This document shows positions 10,260-23,700 of a stretch of DNA of 64,000 bases, one piece after another. The notes beneath the pieces were generated by a model, which saw only the letters and a list, made by a program, of their open reading frames with translations, searched no databases and had not been told where the DNA came from. Location: NCBI GenBank assembly GCA_037576195.1, contig CM075102.1, forward strand, positions 35,088,745-35,152,744, written 5' to 3'. The stretch is from Phytoseiulus persimilis (lineage: Eukaryota; Arthropoda; Arachnida; Mesostigmata; Phytoseiidae). The position numbers and the translations under genes are program-made. Positions within the stretch are counted from its first letter, which is position 1, and each line of letters starts with the position of its first letter.

Positions 10260-13200
10260 GACAGTCAAGGGGTCACCCGGCTCTCATCACAAGGAGCTCT
10301 CAAGGCGAGTGGCACATCCTGCTCGGTTAACATTGTACGCTCTCAGTTGGCAACAATGCTGCGAATCATGCAAACCACGAAACACCATCGCCGACAAGTG
10401 AGGCGTTCGTTGCGCCGGGCTATGTTATGATATCCATTCAGCAGTCTCTATGGAAACCACCGCTGAAGAGACTGTGACTCGGCTGGACTCGGACTGTCCT
10501 CAACGAGGAGCTCGTCAGCGCGTGTTTGGCCCACTTCGCGCACCGGCCGGCTCACTGGAGACTTCGGTATCGCGTTTGTAATTCAAACGGATTGCTCTAA
10601 TAACTATGAACACTCTCTCCGATTCGCTACTGTCGTCGATGGATCCTTCTCGGAAGAGGCGGATTATTCGAGATCTCTAATGGACCGAAGCTGACGCGAT
10701 GCCTGCAAAGCAGAGAGTGTAACAATTGAAGCTCTGAGCCCTCTCGTAGGTGAGAACCCGGCTCCAGGGAGCGACGCTTTCCGGAATAGTGGAAATCGTT
10801 TGTACCGGGAGACTGCACCCTACGGCTAGCCGATGACTGACGATTCTATCTGAACCAAATTCCGAGTTCGGAATTCAGAAGACTCCACTACAATGGAAGT
10901 GGACTGGGTCATCGGTGTGCGCTGGGGAACGGGGTCTCGAACTCATCTCTCAATCTGAGTTCGTGGCCTGCCAAGTACGTCGGAGAAAGCTCGAAACTCA
11001 CCACACCCTTCAGCGAGGTACAACGTGAACCGAATCCCCAACGGCTCGAAACCTGATGAACGCCGCATGCGACTCCGCGCTCATCGCTCTTGTTGGAGTC
11101 AGTCAGAGCGCGGGTCTCCAATGGCAAGTTCAGGTTCACGCCGTAGAGTTTGCGAGACCGGTAATGAGGAGAGAGACAATAGCGTCCCTCGATCCTCCGT
11201 CCCGGAAGGAGCGACAACCTGTATCCTGCTGTCCAGAGCTGCTGGGAAGAATCTTCCATTCGATCCGCCGTGATTCCGATTGGAAATTCCCAGAGTGAGA
11301 TTTTCGTCTCGGAGGCCGAAACGTACGAGTCGGCACACGGAAGAGCCGGATCTCGGAGTCTGACGTTGAGCCCGAGTTGACCTGATTAGCATTCGGGTCA
11401 CACACCGCCAACCTGCTAATTGCTTGAGAGCGCTCGGGTGCGCCAGAAAAAAATTACGCGATCGAAAGTCTATGTCATTGGTTCCAATCTAGAGCGGAGG
11501 ATTTTCCAACCTGCAAGAGTTCCCTGCGGCTTCCTCTTCGCTCCTCCCACCAATTCACGTCATCAATCTGGGGCTTGCATATAATCACTTCTCTGCATCC
11601 GAGTTGAACACCGGGTGAGCTGTTTCCGGTTCCCGAGATTGGGGGTTGTCTGGAGTTTTCCCAGTGGGGTATGAGGCGAGCCATTCTCTCGACGTGGGGA
11701 AGTTGAGAATGAATCGACGCTCGCTACATGAGGGAAGGATTTGTGTTTCTCGAAGCAGAACTCCCGCGACGGAAACGAGCAACACGAGGAAGGTGAGCTG
11801 TGTATAGGACTATGCGCTACCGATTCGAAAACAGATGGCTGCGCTCCGGAGAAAATGACGCGTTTCACGCATTCCCACCGAATACGTCGCACCTCCGCGT
11901 GTTTGTTCTCTTCTTGCTCGTGTGAGTCCGTAGATGGCACATAGGACGAACGAGGAGTTTTCAGCCATCTTGTACGGAAGCGATAACGGGACACGAGTAC
12001 GAGCGCGTCGCAACTATTTATTCCGAACAGTGATGTCAGCCGAGAGTAGACAGTTGGTTGCGGTGGACTGTGAAGCATACCGTTATTGTCTCCCTCTGTT
12101 TCTGCAATGATGTACTTTCACTTAGCAAACGCGGGAGGCCTCGACGCTGATGTAGCCTTCCAAAATAGAGACAAGCCTTGACATCCGTTGCGAAGTTTGG
12201 ACCTGAAAAAAAGTTCAAAACAGAGATCCGAGTGGGAACGGCAGCTCTAGTTGGAACTATGTGTTGACAGCTACTGGAACGAACTGCGCCCAAGAACTTC
12301 ACCGAGACCAGCTCACTGAAGATCCGCAAAGAGAGAGTGTCGGTCTCCATGGTTGGCGAGTCACGGCCCTGTTTGTCAGCGGGACGTGCGAAACAGATGT
12401 TCAATGGAATTCTTGAGTCTCGATCGACCTTCTGCATGAATCCATACAAAGTCATCGACTCTCATTATGCTGACCGCGTCGCGATGGAGCTCATGAGTAG
12501 CTACGCTCGTTCGTTTCAAGTATCACATTTGGAGCTCTGGGTATCTACAATACGTGATAGGAACCTTCTTCATCAATCGAAACAGTTGGATCGAATCGTA
12601 ATAGTCTTCTCAATTTGAAGTAGCTGTGGAACAACGGCTCCAGCTCGTGTTCCGATCTGTCGCGTGCTCTCCCTGGTTTCCGATACGGATCGGAATGAGT
12701 GACTGATCGAGCGGGGCCCGTCCGCAGAGAAACTCACTAATTTACTCGCGACATCTCTCCTTCCCGCTCATACACATCCGAAAGAGCAAGGTCCGCCAAC
12801 GTGACCAGGAGAATAAGGTTTGGACGAGGTTGAGAAGAAGTGACAGCCAATTTCGCGACTCTGGAGGAAGCCTCAGAAGTGAGTCCGAGTTCCCCATCCG
12901 GCCCTTCTCTAGTCAGTCGATCCCGCTCTCGCATTGACGTCCATCATCGACAGAGAAGTACTGAAGCTTTTCAACTCCGGGGAGAGGCCTTTCGCGCCGT
13001 ATCGCTGCGACTATACTCCACGAAACACGAAACAGACTCCAAATCACAAATTATTATCGAACTTGATGTCCTGCACATCACTCTGACAATGTGCTTGCAT
13101 GCAACATTTTCGCAAGAGAGAACGGTTTCGTACCAGACATTATCGGTCCAGGATCTGCATCCTGGTCTCCTGAGTAGGCCGCGGAGTTTCCGTGTATCGG

Positions 13201-14487
13201 TCTGAACGGGGAAAAGATGAGGCAGATCATTTTCAGCGGGAACCATCTGAGTGCGACTTACTTCCCGCAATGCGCTTCACTCAGAAAGAACTATGCAAAG
13301 AGAAGACCAGAGCCATCGCTTATGTCTCAGCGAGTGTATGCGGAACTCTTGAACATCTGGATCGGGCCGCTGTCCAGAGCAAATGGAGCTTCTCTATGCC
13401 GTGTCTGAAAAAGCTTCATTACTCATTCGACCAGACCAAGCCACATGAACCGAGACGCTCACATAATAGAGGACGAGCAAAAAAAATAACTGTTTCATTG
13501 CACTGCGAGTCCCCGGAATCGCCTCGCTCGAGTCGAGTGCTTGCCCAGGGAGCAGATATGCCGGATCCCATTCTACAAAATGTGGTCCTCAGCGCTCATA
13601 CGAGAATCCGCGACAGACCTCGTCGAACCATGACCTTGGACCATCGGGAAAGCAAACTGCCATTCCCGTTCGAGGGCCCGCGAGGTCTGGTCTTACCGAG
13701 GGTGCAAGGCAGTCGCAGTTTTTTCTCCAACGGGATGGTTTGGCCCGGGCGAGAACGATTTATTCGCAGCATCTGCAGAATTCTCTTCCGATTGCGTATC
13801 GGTGTCGCTGCTGATCATGTCTGACATCGACCTGAGCCTGAGAATACGATTCTGTGCTGATTTTCCAGGGTGAGCCTCGACGACAGATACGCATTTCCTT
13901 CGTCCATCGTTCAATCGCTGCCCGTGATGAGGGAAAGAGTGAGGAAAATTTATTCAATCTCAGAATGGTGAGCTTGGTCCAGTCAATTCATCCACGGCTT
14001 CTCAAATGTGAGAGGTATCCGGAGAGGATCGTTAGATAAAAACTCTCGTTCTAACGACAGTCGAATGGTATCCTGAAGTTCCGGCGAGGAACTGAATCGG
14101 AGCGCTGCGCCGTTCGCGAGTTGCGGGCGCGATGGGCCTCACCATAGAATACCGACTGCGTTGACTGATTCTCTCTCCAGGGAAGGTCCTCATTTGAATA
14201 TCGAGCAACAAGGACAGAAGAGGTCACCTCTCGCTCATCTGAGGCAAAGGCAAGGAAATAGCTCAGACGCGGCTCCCCGAAGCGTGCCGCGAATGGAAAC
14301 CACAAAAACTTCCGCGCTCCCACGAAGGAACGAAAATTTTTCAAGGGGAAGAATCGCGCTGGGTGTAAGCTTTGACGACAGCTTGATCTCATTTCATTTG
14401 GAAATCCACTTTTGATTCAAAGTCGATACAGGGGCTGGATGCTGAGAGTGGAGTTCGCTTGGAAAAGTCGAACCCGCTGTATTTCAG
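10260..14487. other. Intergenic region upstream of PCNX4
   Basis: Should hold the PCNX4 promoter and 5' UTR. Open frames here (for example 13192-13824 plus and 12078-11563 minus) resemble no family I know and lack consistent splice signals. No RNA gene or mobile element recognised. Confidence 0.4.
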
Positions 14488-14655
14488 CGGCTCCGCATCG
14501 AATTGCGTGGACTCCCGACGAGTATTCTCAGGCCGTCACATGAATGTATCGAGCCGGACGATTTCGATCTTTTCATTATTTATCTGTATGAGAATCGTTC
14601 TCACTCAGCATCTTCTCCTCGATCGCTTGCTTATTATCTGACGAGCAGCTTGAGT
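14488..14655 (+). other. Orphan exon-like segment, 56 codons
   Basis: Preceded by a good acceptor (gctgtatttcag) and followed by a consensus donor (gtgagtcc). It is exactly 56 codons, phase 0 at both ends, with an acidic and hydrophobic stretch (IEPDDFDLFIIYLYENRSH). I do not recognise it and could not link it to a neighbouring exon. It could be chance or a piece of an unrecognised plus-strand gene. Confidence 0.3.
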
Positions 14656-17600
14656 GTGAGTCCGTGTTCAATGAATCGCGGGAGACTAGAAACGAGCTCA
14701 ACGCTCGCAAGCGCTTCATTGAAAGATCCGTTAGACATGGTACTCGTGACCGTCGGAGTAATTTAACTCGCGATTCTGTCGGAGACGAATGACCCGACCA
14801 TGATGGAGGGTTCCTGCAGAAATCCGCTTCCCTGGGCCATCAGACACTGCTTGAAGAGAATAGCGTCGCACTCCTGATGGCGACTCTATAACCAGGTTTC
14901 TCATTATATCAGGACGTGATTCTTTCAATCCAATGTTTGCGCTTCGACTTGAATCAGAGCTTTTTCGACTCGACTCTCGCCCTATTTCGAATTTCCCTAT
15001 TCCGAGTTGGTGAGAGAGACAAGACTGCCGCAGAAGCCCGTGTTCCGTCCTAAGTTAGGGCCGGGAACTTCAGGAATTATGTGTCTCAAGGAACCCACTC
15101 CAACTGGAAGCCAAGGAAAACAGCGTCAACTCATGAGTAGGGCCATAGAATTTATGCACAAACCGGTTTGAGCGACTCCCTTAAGCATGCGAACTTTGTG
15201 AGGCAAGTAAGGGGGTCACAAAATTTTCTCTTCCGAAATGTGTATATCTATGCATTTCAAACATACTTCTAAACAGACCTTGTATGATGATGGGAGTGGC
15301 TGAAATCGCTTAGTGCATAAAGTCTCTGGCGCTACTTATGAGTCTCTGGTAAGCATGAGGAGCCATCCGTCTCATTCCTTTCATGAAATCTTGGCTTTTG
15401 AGCTGATGTCGAGTTGCCCCATAGTTGGCAGCTTCGGAGGCATTCTGACGGAAGCGTGAACCCGCCCGTACACGGTTGATGCTTGAGCACAGTGATCGCT
15501 TGTGCAGCATGAGAGGTTGAGATCACATTGCGGAGAAGTCAATCTGCGGCCCGAAGCTGTCCCGAGATCGATCGGGAGGGTTGACCGAGCTGAAAATCCG
15601 ACCTTTATTTCCGACAGACGCTCAGGGAAAGCTTAACTCGCTGTCGAGAGGCCAACATTGGGGATAGAAGCCGTCTATTCCAGGAAACGATCCGAGAAGA
15701 TTGGCCACTGGGAGGCTCTATCAGTCTTGAAGTCCGAATCCAAGTCCGGTGCTAGAACGCCCTGGGCCAGCGGGGATTAATTCGAATTCAAAACGATCTC
15801 TCACGTGCTCGAGCTTGACACATAGCAGATCTCATGTCAGGATCACCATCACATGTTCATCTCGAAAGTGACCTTACTATACCAATGAAAAGGGTCCAAC
15901 AGCTGCGAGACGACCTCTTCAAGTCGTTACCGTCAGCTCGAACTCGTGGATAAGTCGGGCTCCTTGTCAATAGCCTCAGGGTTAGGACCTCGAGTCCGAG
16001 TCGCATCCGATATGGCATTCGGTTCCTTCGGGTGTGGCAGATATGTCATCCTTCCCTCTCCTCACAGCGACAAGCAAGCAACAGTCCAAGATGGATCCTC
16101 TCCTGGGATACCATTGCAGTTGCGCAATATATCTCCTGTGAGATATTTCCGACTATGAAACAAGAAATCCAGTCTACGCAGGTTACTGGGAGACCTTCAA
16201 GTCAATTGGTCCCACGTTCGCTTCACTCTTGCCTACCATAATTTTTCTTTCCGCTCGGAGGCGAACGAGAAGACGACCGTATGCAGATCATAGGAACTGT
16301 GACAAGTCCGGTTCCGAAAATCCAGCCATTTAGACGAAAGACGCGTTTCCTGGAGGATCATGCAGTGCATCATCTCTCACGTCGGCAGCTCTCAACAGAA
16401 AAGGCGCTTGAATGAATTCCCGCTCGTATCAACCGGTCCCAAGTTTCTTCCTGTGTCGTCATTCTACATCATTTCTCTTCTGATCCACTTCCGCACATTC
16501 TCGACCACAGACATCCTGACACCAACAAAAGATTGATATAGAGAAAACGCTCGTGAATCAAGATTGTCCAACATTGCAGCCTTTCGATTCGAGACACGGA
16601 CAGGTCCGCTCGAGCACGCGGAATAAAGTCTGGGGTAATCGGACTCGTTGAAGAGACCAACTCTGCGAATACTGTTACTTGAAAGACTCACGAGAGGAGC
16701 GAGGGAAAGAGCTGAACAACAGACTATTCTATCAACGATCGGGCTTTGAGCAGTTGCTGATGATGTCCGCTTGGACGAGCCTCCAATAATTTGCTATTAT
16801 CTTGTTTCAGTAGAACAGTAAGCTTGTGATTGGTTTACGACCCAATTTTGGAGAATCCAAGCTCACTATCCACATCAACTCTCGGCTACCGGAGTGACGG
16901 CCGCAGGGGAACTCGAACCAACAGGACCACCTCGCGTTAACGTTCGACACACGCGGCAAGGAAAGTGTTCAGGAGTGAAAAGCGATCGTGGGCACTTTCG
17001 CTCGAATCACGATTCGATTCATTCTGTTTATCGGAAGTGTCTTGAGAGTCGGTGGAATTCGAGAATTTCTCGGGCGATACGAGGTCTCCCTGACGTTTGT
17101 GTCGATGACATGTCAAGCCGTGGTATCTGCGTCCATTGATCATAGTGGCGAAGTAGAGACTGTGAGCCACGCTCTCACGAGACGCAATCCGCTGACGCCG
17201 GGAACATCCAGGCTAGGTTTCGATGTCGTCAAACATTTGACATCTATCCCAGGATTTAGAACGGCGGAAGATAGTCATTTCCGAGGGAATAAGATGAGGC
17301 TTCCCAGTACTGTCCAAGAACGGATTACGGTGCGTTGCGAACGAGATCATTGGAACACGTCATCAGACACGAACTTTGTCAACACAAGGCTACGGTTTGT
17401 CCTGGTCGTGGCTGGTAGCTGAATGTGCCGGAATGGGATCTGCACCGATCGCGCAGGAAAGAGGACTCCCTCTTACCTCCGCAACTGTCGGCGGCGGAAT
17501 GAGCTTAAAAGGCGCTAAACGACTTCGATGTCAGCTACTTAGAAACAGAAACTCTTGCTCCACGTTCTACTGAATCGATCTCCACCACTGCGTGAGTGAG

Positions 17601-20577
17601 ACTGTGAGGCTTTTCCAGTGGCCGAAGTAGCAACTTTCCCTTCCGGAAAAGCAGCACGCGATCTTGCTTGTTCTGCTCGTCTGTTGCGACCAGTCGCACG
17701 AGGCGGTGTCAGGTCCAACTACCTCGAGAAGTGAATCCGGTCCCGATCGGAGCTCTCATCATGTCTATGTGGTTTGTTGTGAGCGTTCCCAAGACGGACA
17801 GCAATGAAAAAGGTAAAGTTTCGAAGCGTGATTCGAGAGAATCGGATGCGCTCTTGATCAGGAATACACAGCTCTCTTTGGATGGAGAAGAGTCAGCTCA
17901 CGCCTAATGGAATCCGGAGGGATGGCAGTGTTCTCCAGGAATTCGTCGGATGTTTTCACGGGAGCAATAATTGACCGAATCGTTCGGGATTCGATTCGGC
18001 GCCATCGGATCTGAAAGTACGACTGGAAAGTCAACTCGCTCTCATTGATGACAACGAGCGGCTGTCGAATATTTCACATTTGTCTTATTGTTCGATACCA
18101 GAATTCCTGAGAATCGTTCCCGCTTTACGAGAGGACACCGGAGTCTTTGAGATCGATCCGGAGAAATATCCGATCATTCCGGCTGATCATCGTTCCACTT
18201 TCTTGAAATCTCGTCCATTAGTCGCAAACGCCAGATGATGAGCCTTGTTTTTTTCAAGTGGGTATCATCCATATGAGGCCCCACACTTCAACTGAATTTT
18301 GCGATTCTCCTGGGTCGTGCTTTCCCTTTGGCACTTCTATCTTCCCCCATTGTCGTTTTTCCTTCTCTCTGCACTCACAGCCCCTGTTGTGAATCACAGG
18401 GCCTCCCTCTGTGCGTTGTTCTTTCTCCAGAGAACGCAAGCGCTATAGCGCCCTAATTAAGGAATTGACCGGGGTGTTCAGAAAACATCTCGAGGGGTGT
18501 GAAATGTCGCCAGAATACGGCTCGACTTTTGCGTGACATTGGATGAGGAGGTTTCACCGAATCCCAAAGCGTTACCGCCAGACCATTGTCTTGGAGAAAC
18601 TGTTGCACTGCTCGAGGAACTTACCCGTAACAAAGATTCAAGTAAATCCTTCATTGTCTCAGCCTGGATTAGAAATCGAGGCTTTAGGTCTGGGCGGATC
18701 TTGCGATCTACACTAAGAGCTACGATCGAAGCGATAACTTATCCATTCATAGTTTCATGGATTAATTCCATTGAGCCCGCGGTATCGATAACCAGATGTC
18801 TCGATATCTCTTTCGCCGCGACTGTACAAATCACAATCCACTCTCCGTTTGTGCTCAGGCACCGTTGCACGAGATTTCGACCCAAATGGAGAACTCCGCA
18901 CCATTCTAGAAGAGGTTGTGCCGGAACTCTCCTTGGTCTGGTTTTGGTGGTGGAGCGCCTGAGTCTCCTGGAAAGTAGAGGGCTCCGAACCAGAAGTGGA
19001 AATCTGACTTCAGCTGCCAGCGCTTTATTTTGAGGGTTAAAGATTGGAAGAAGTGATTCGAAACAGGACTCCCAGCATTAGATCCATCGAAGGAGAATTA
19101 TGATAATCCTCGATCATTTTTCCGCTCGAATGGAATTCTTGACGGGAGATTCGCTGCTTCCCCCTCTCGGTCTCCGCTGCTTCGAAACAAATGAGATCCC
19201 AGAGAGAGCATCCAGCCATTCCAAGCTGGAGCTTTCCTTCCCGAACTTTTCCACCTCTCTCAACTTGAGAATGAGCGCGCTAACCATAAGTGGGATGAGC
19301 GGGAGCGTCTGAGGTTCGTTTCCCAGCCCTTTTGAACCGATCCCGAGGGAGCAAATAGTGCTTTCAGTACTCATCCTAATAACACGAAAAGGAATTTCAA
19401 GAACAATGGGACGAAACGTGGTCTCATGAGATCAAGTGCACTCATGTTGCAAGCGACAAGCCGGAGCTGAGCCTCGTGTCTCCGAATACTCGAAACGCCA
19501 CGAGGGCAGTTCTCGAGAGCCCCCGGCTGTCCAGCTTGGCTGGGGTTCTCCATCTACAACGAGTTCTCCATGCGTGGAATGTTGACCGTAAGACGGGGAT
19601 ATCGGACTGAAAGTTCCGACGAGAACAGAAACTCCATCCGATAATGGCGCGAAAAACCGACTGAAGTTTTTCGCTCGCGAACGATCGAGCGCATCGGTGA
19701 TGAGACGCCTTCCGCTGATGAGCTCCGGAGCTTACGAGCACTTACTATGGAAGACCGGTGAATCAGTTATTTCGCTCGGCTGACCGGAATGACTGCGGAT
19801 GAGGTACAGCTTCGACCTTGCGACGACGCGCGACTCGAATACACATATGAAAACATGTATCATAACCTTGTAACGTGACATCCACGCCTTTAGCCTACAG
19901 ACGCCGGAGATGTTCAACCCGTTAGGAACAGTGTGGTTACCTCGTTGCTTCGGCGGATACTCCGTAGATATTCCATGCCATTCATTGCTGATTCACTGCG
20001 TTTCCGCCTCATAGTGTGTTCATTGAGGATTCTCAATCGATTCATGCCGATGCAGAAGTTGATCAGCGCTTGTAAACGGGAGCGAATTCGACCCTCAATG
20101 TTCTCGTTCATGGCTGTGCGCGGGAATGTTGCAGGCACGGACGCAAACGGAATTAATAGGATCGAGGTCGAAACAAGTGAGATGAACAACGAAATCAAGA
20201 ATGGTGCTTCCCGGAGGATTGCGCACTTCCCTTTCGGCCCGTAGCTCAACATCAGTTACGGGATCCAACAAACCCACCAGGCATATTCGAGAGTGTGACG
20301 GGTATGAAAGATGAAACCGATGGTTCTGGAAGCAGCGCGTTTCTTGTAGACAGAAAATCATGAATTTAAAGGAGTGCATGTAATTGACGAAGAAGGTGAC
20401 TTCCGATTCTGACGCAATTCCGCGCAGAATTTATTCGTCTCTTGAAGAAGCCTGGAAATTCGACTGACGAGATGGCTCATTCATTTTCTGCCTCCCATAT
20501 GCTTAGCTGAATGATTCAGGTCACCGAGTAAATAAGCACCATGATGTCATCGGGGTGACTGTGTGACTGATAGCGTT
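14656..20577. other. Intergenic stretch with no recognised gene
   Basis: Nearly 6 kb. One notable open frame without an ATG runs at 17975-18238 (plus) with a natural-looking composition (LALIDDNERL, IVPALREDTGVFEIDPEKYP), but flanking splice sites are poor. A minus-strand frame at 20252-19914 contains one hydrophobic stretch. Neither is assignable. Confidence 0.35.
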
Positions 20578-20751
20578 ATGGACCATTGGAGAAGAGATTC
20601 TCGAAGACATCTTTCGAACGTACAGAGACTCGAAACTGATCGCTTTGTTCTTGCAGCAAATCAGAAAAACCGACAGACGACCATCCACTTCAATGACGCC
20701 AACCGGAACAATAATAACATCAATAACAATGTCACCAATCAGCACAAACAG
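20578..20751 (+). CDS. Tentative first exon of the DUF389 gene
   Basis: ATG opens 58 codons ending CAG with donor gtagaa, phase 0, which fits the next exon; the intron would be 138 bases. Encodes a possible beta strand TTIHFND followed by an Asn-rich run (NRNNNNINNNVTNQ). A first beta strand is expected here in the family. The same DNA is also open in two other frames, so this is weak. Confidence 0.3.
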
Positions 20752-23700
20752 GTAGAATAATCTCATTATTGTCAATTCTATGACTTCATCTCTCGTCAGA
20801 TTGTCCTCTTTCAGCTTCGATTCTAATCTGATACCTCCGCGAAGTGTTCGACTCCATTCGGAATATAGCGTTCACTTCAATCATTCCAGGCGCTCAGGGA
20901 AACCCTAGCTCACTTGGAAATCAAAGATGCAGTGTGGTGCACATCGCCCTCGGATGATTTTTATCAAGTATTTTTCGGGGTGGAAACCTCCGATGAGACC
21001 GACATGGTCCTGCGACTCCTCACGGCGAGAGGAATCGGAACTGACGAAAGAAGTACCGTTGCGTGAGTATGCCGGAGTGCCAATCTCTAGGTATCTACGG
21101 CCGCGTTTAGCGTTATCACTACCAGGAAACGGAATCGGCTGCGAAGATGGTATTCTGAAAATATCCTCGTCCCGATGGATGTCTTTCGCTCGTTCGGAAC
21201 GCTCCGAGCGCCGTTGGAAACGGCCGCTTCGAATGCGAGGTCCCTCCTGGTAACTCAAGAGTCCAATATTTGGATGTCACGCTCCATATTCGGACTCTCC
21301 GTCCCTTCCGCGTCCGTCTCGCCGATTGGCTCTCCGTGAACGAGCACTCAGCCGTCAGCTACAAAACAGACGGAGACCCTAACCTCAGCTTTGGATTGTG
21401 CGGAACCGTTGGCAGACACAAGCGACTTCGCGGAGAAGTCCTCAGACTGGATAGCAACCGAACTAAGACGTCCTATTCCGATATGTGTATGGAATAACAG
21501 GAGTGTGGATTCCAACCAACGAGAAGGATTGGATAATATGGGAAGCATCTCGAAAGCTCGTTGAAATTATTTTAAGATCACCGGGGTTCAAACCTGGTGG
21601 AGCGATCTTTGGGCAAATATGGGAGCATCGCCCGACACTCTGCGGCCGGTTGGAGGCCCAGATGAGTGCCCTTTGACAGACAAGCTTTTTCTCTCTATTA
21701 GCAGGGCTCTCACGAGATATTCGAAGTACTACAGGTTCTGCTAGAGCGTTTGCTGTATCCTACCGAGGAATCGGCGCTGATTGCTTCCGCTGTGTGCATG
21801 AGTGGGGTATCTCAGAGTTTTCTGAGCCACACGTTTCGAGTTGTGATTCGTACACAACGCCGACAGAAAATGGTCTGTTAATCACGGCTCCCCAGCTGTT
21901 CGCTATAAGCTACGATCATAAAACTCCTATTTATGATGCTCTTATACCAGTGTAGATAGATAGCGAACGAGTCTGTGGTTGAGTGCAAGCAGGGCAGGCT
22001 CACGGTGTCCTCCTCGCTTCTACGACTCCGGTTGCTTCTAGGAGGAAATCTGCATGACCAATTCGTACGATTTCCTCCCTGTAGATGCCTTTAGAAGAAG
22101 AACGCCGAGGTACACGTGAAACAGCTACATTGTACACCATACGCGAACTCGTTAACCCGAGAAGTACCGTTCCGCTCAGCCTCCGAGTCTGTGCAAGTTC
22201 GCTCAGCTGCGCTTACGTGCCAACGACTTGCGTGCCACTTGGAGTAGGGCTCCATTCCGGGTGTTTATACCCGCAGAATGTGATAACAGCTCGAGAAACT
22301 AATGGCACTGTCCCACGAGTCACGAGCGTGAAAATGAGCGACATTCTCAAGCGTATCAACGGACTCAATGAGTAATAACGCAATTAGGGAGCGCGGAGCC
22401 ATCAGAAAGTGAAAAACTATGTCATACCGTACGCAGTACAATTTCGGGAAAGTAGTAACCAGAGCCCTCTTCTCTTCCAAGATGCATGCCGTGTGCCATA
22501 TTCTACCGCGGAGAGAACGAAAGCTCGAAACTCATCGAGAACAATGACGACGTGTGAGTACAAATGAATTTCTCCAGCTATACAAATCCGCGAAACAGGC
22601 CGTGCTTCGTTTCCGCGGGATGTTGCGGACGTATTTGATATGCAGAGTATCTGATTTCAACTTCTGCCAGCTGTCTGATAGCTGACTTTTGTTCCATCCT
22701 TTTCTATCGGCCTCATGCCGCCAGGTGCGGTATGCATGTGCCTTCCATAAATTTGCCTCATTGGGATCCGGGGTCTATAGCAACTGGCCATAACGTTAGC
22801 AAATGACAGCGAGCATGACTGGCGGCTTATCAATCGACGGTTATGCGTTGCCACAAACGAGAGGATCGCTGATTTCAGTCGCACAAGAGACAATGTTGAA
22901 TTATTCAGCATGCCGGCTGTCGACATAATTATTCGATGCGAAGCGTGTCCTTCCTCGGCCGGGCGGGAAACGGCAGCGTCACAGATGTGAAACATTTCCC
23001 CCTGAAAGAGCACAAATCCTTGGCCTGTCGACAGAGCGCCCACCTGTGGTGTCCTTTCAACAACATTCCGAGTCAAAGTGCACATCTAGTGCGGTCTGGG
23101 TTGCGTCGCACCGAGTCAATCCCCACGGCAGTTTTGTCTGCAATTCGGATAACTCCTGCCCTCCGAGACTCATTCCCACCTCTCGTCTGTTCTCGGCTCT
23201 CCCATAGTGAAACCTATTTAGTCAAGCAGCCCGGCGGACTGCGTTTCAACGGCCCGAACACAATAGAGCAGAATGAGCTCTCGGTGAGGCTCATCTCCGG
23301 AACGGCTCCAACGACGCGGCGCTCGGTGGGAATCGGGATCGAGAAAGCTCATTTCTGGGCCTAGAGCCTCGGTTCTCGCGAGCAACGTAGCTCGTGGGGA
23401 AATCCAAACTCTAGCGCTCGGACGGTCACTACTGACCTGTTCCTATGATTATGGTTTGATTTCGTTCGCCTTCACGCGCGTCTCCAGCGCTCTTACTACT
23501 CACTAAGTTCAACCAACCGTGATTGTCAACAATTTCTGACTCGTGCTGTTCCACTCACCGATCTAAGCGCGTGGGATGACCTTGCAAATCAACGAAAACG
23601 TGACATGAAAAACTGGAACGGTAGCCAACACAAATTGTCCCAAAAATTGAAGAACCCGGATTCAAAACATCGCAAGTCCACTTTTTGCGTTTCCGGGAAG

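Noticed and set aside
13192..13824. 210-codon plus frame
   Set aside because: Ser/Arg/Pro-rich, no domain, no splice support; a frame of this length is expected by chance in 64 kb of this composition.
20521..20775. Minus-strand hydrophobic frame (possible chemoreceptor fragment)
   Set aside because: One hydrophobic stretch only, no receptor motif, and it overlaps the candidate first DUF389 exon.
20890..21062. Annexin repeat
   Set aside because: GIGTDER resembles an annexin type II calcium loop, but the surrounding helices do not fit and the frame joins the DUF389 exons.
21575..21606. tRNA-like T arm (GGGGTTCAAACC)
   Set aside because: The T stem pairs, but no acceptor stem, D arm or anticodon stem can be built around it.
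22657..23364. Overlapping 142-codon frames on both strands
   Set aside because: Mirror-image openness with low-information sequence suggests chance; inside the DUF389 large intron.
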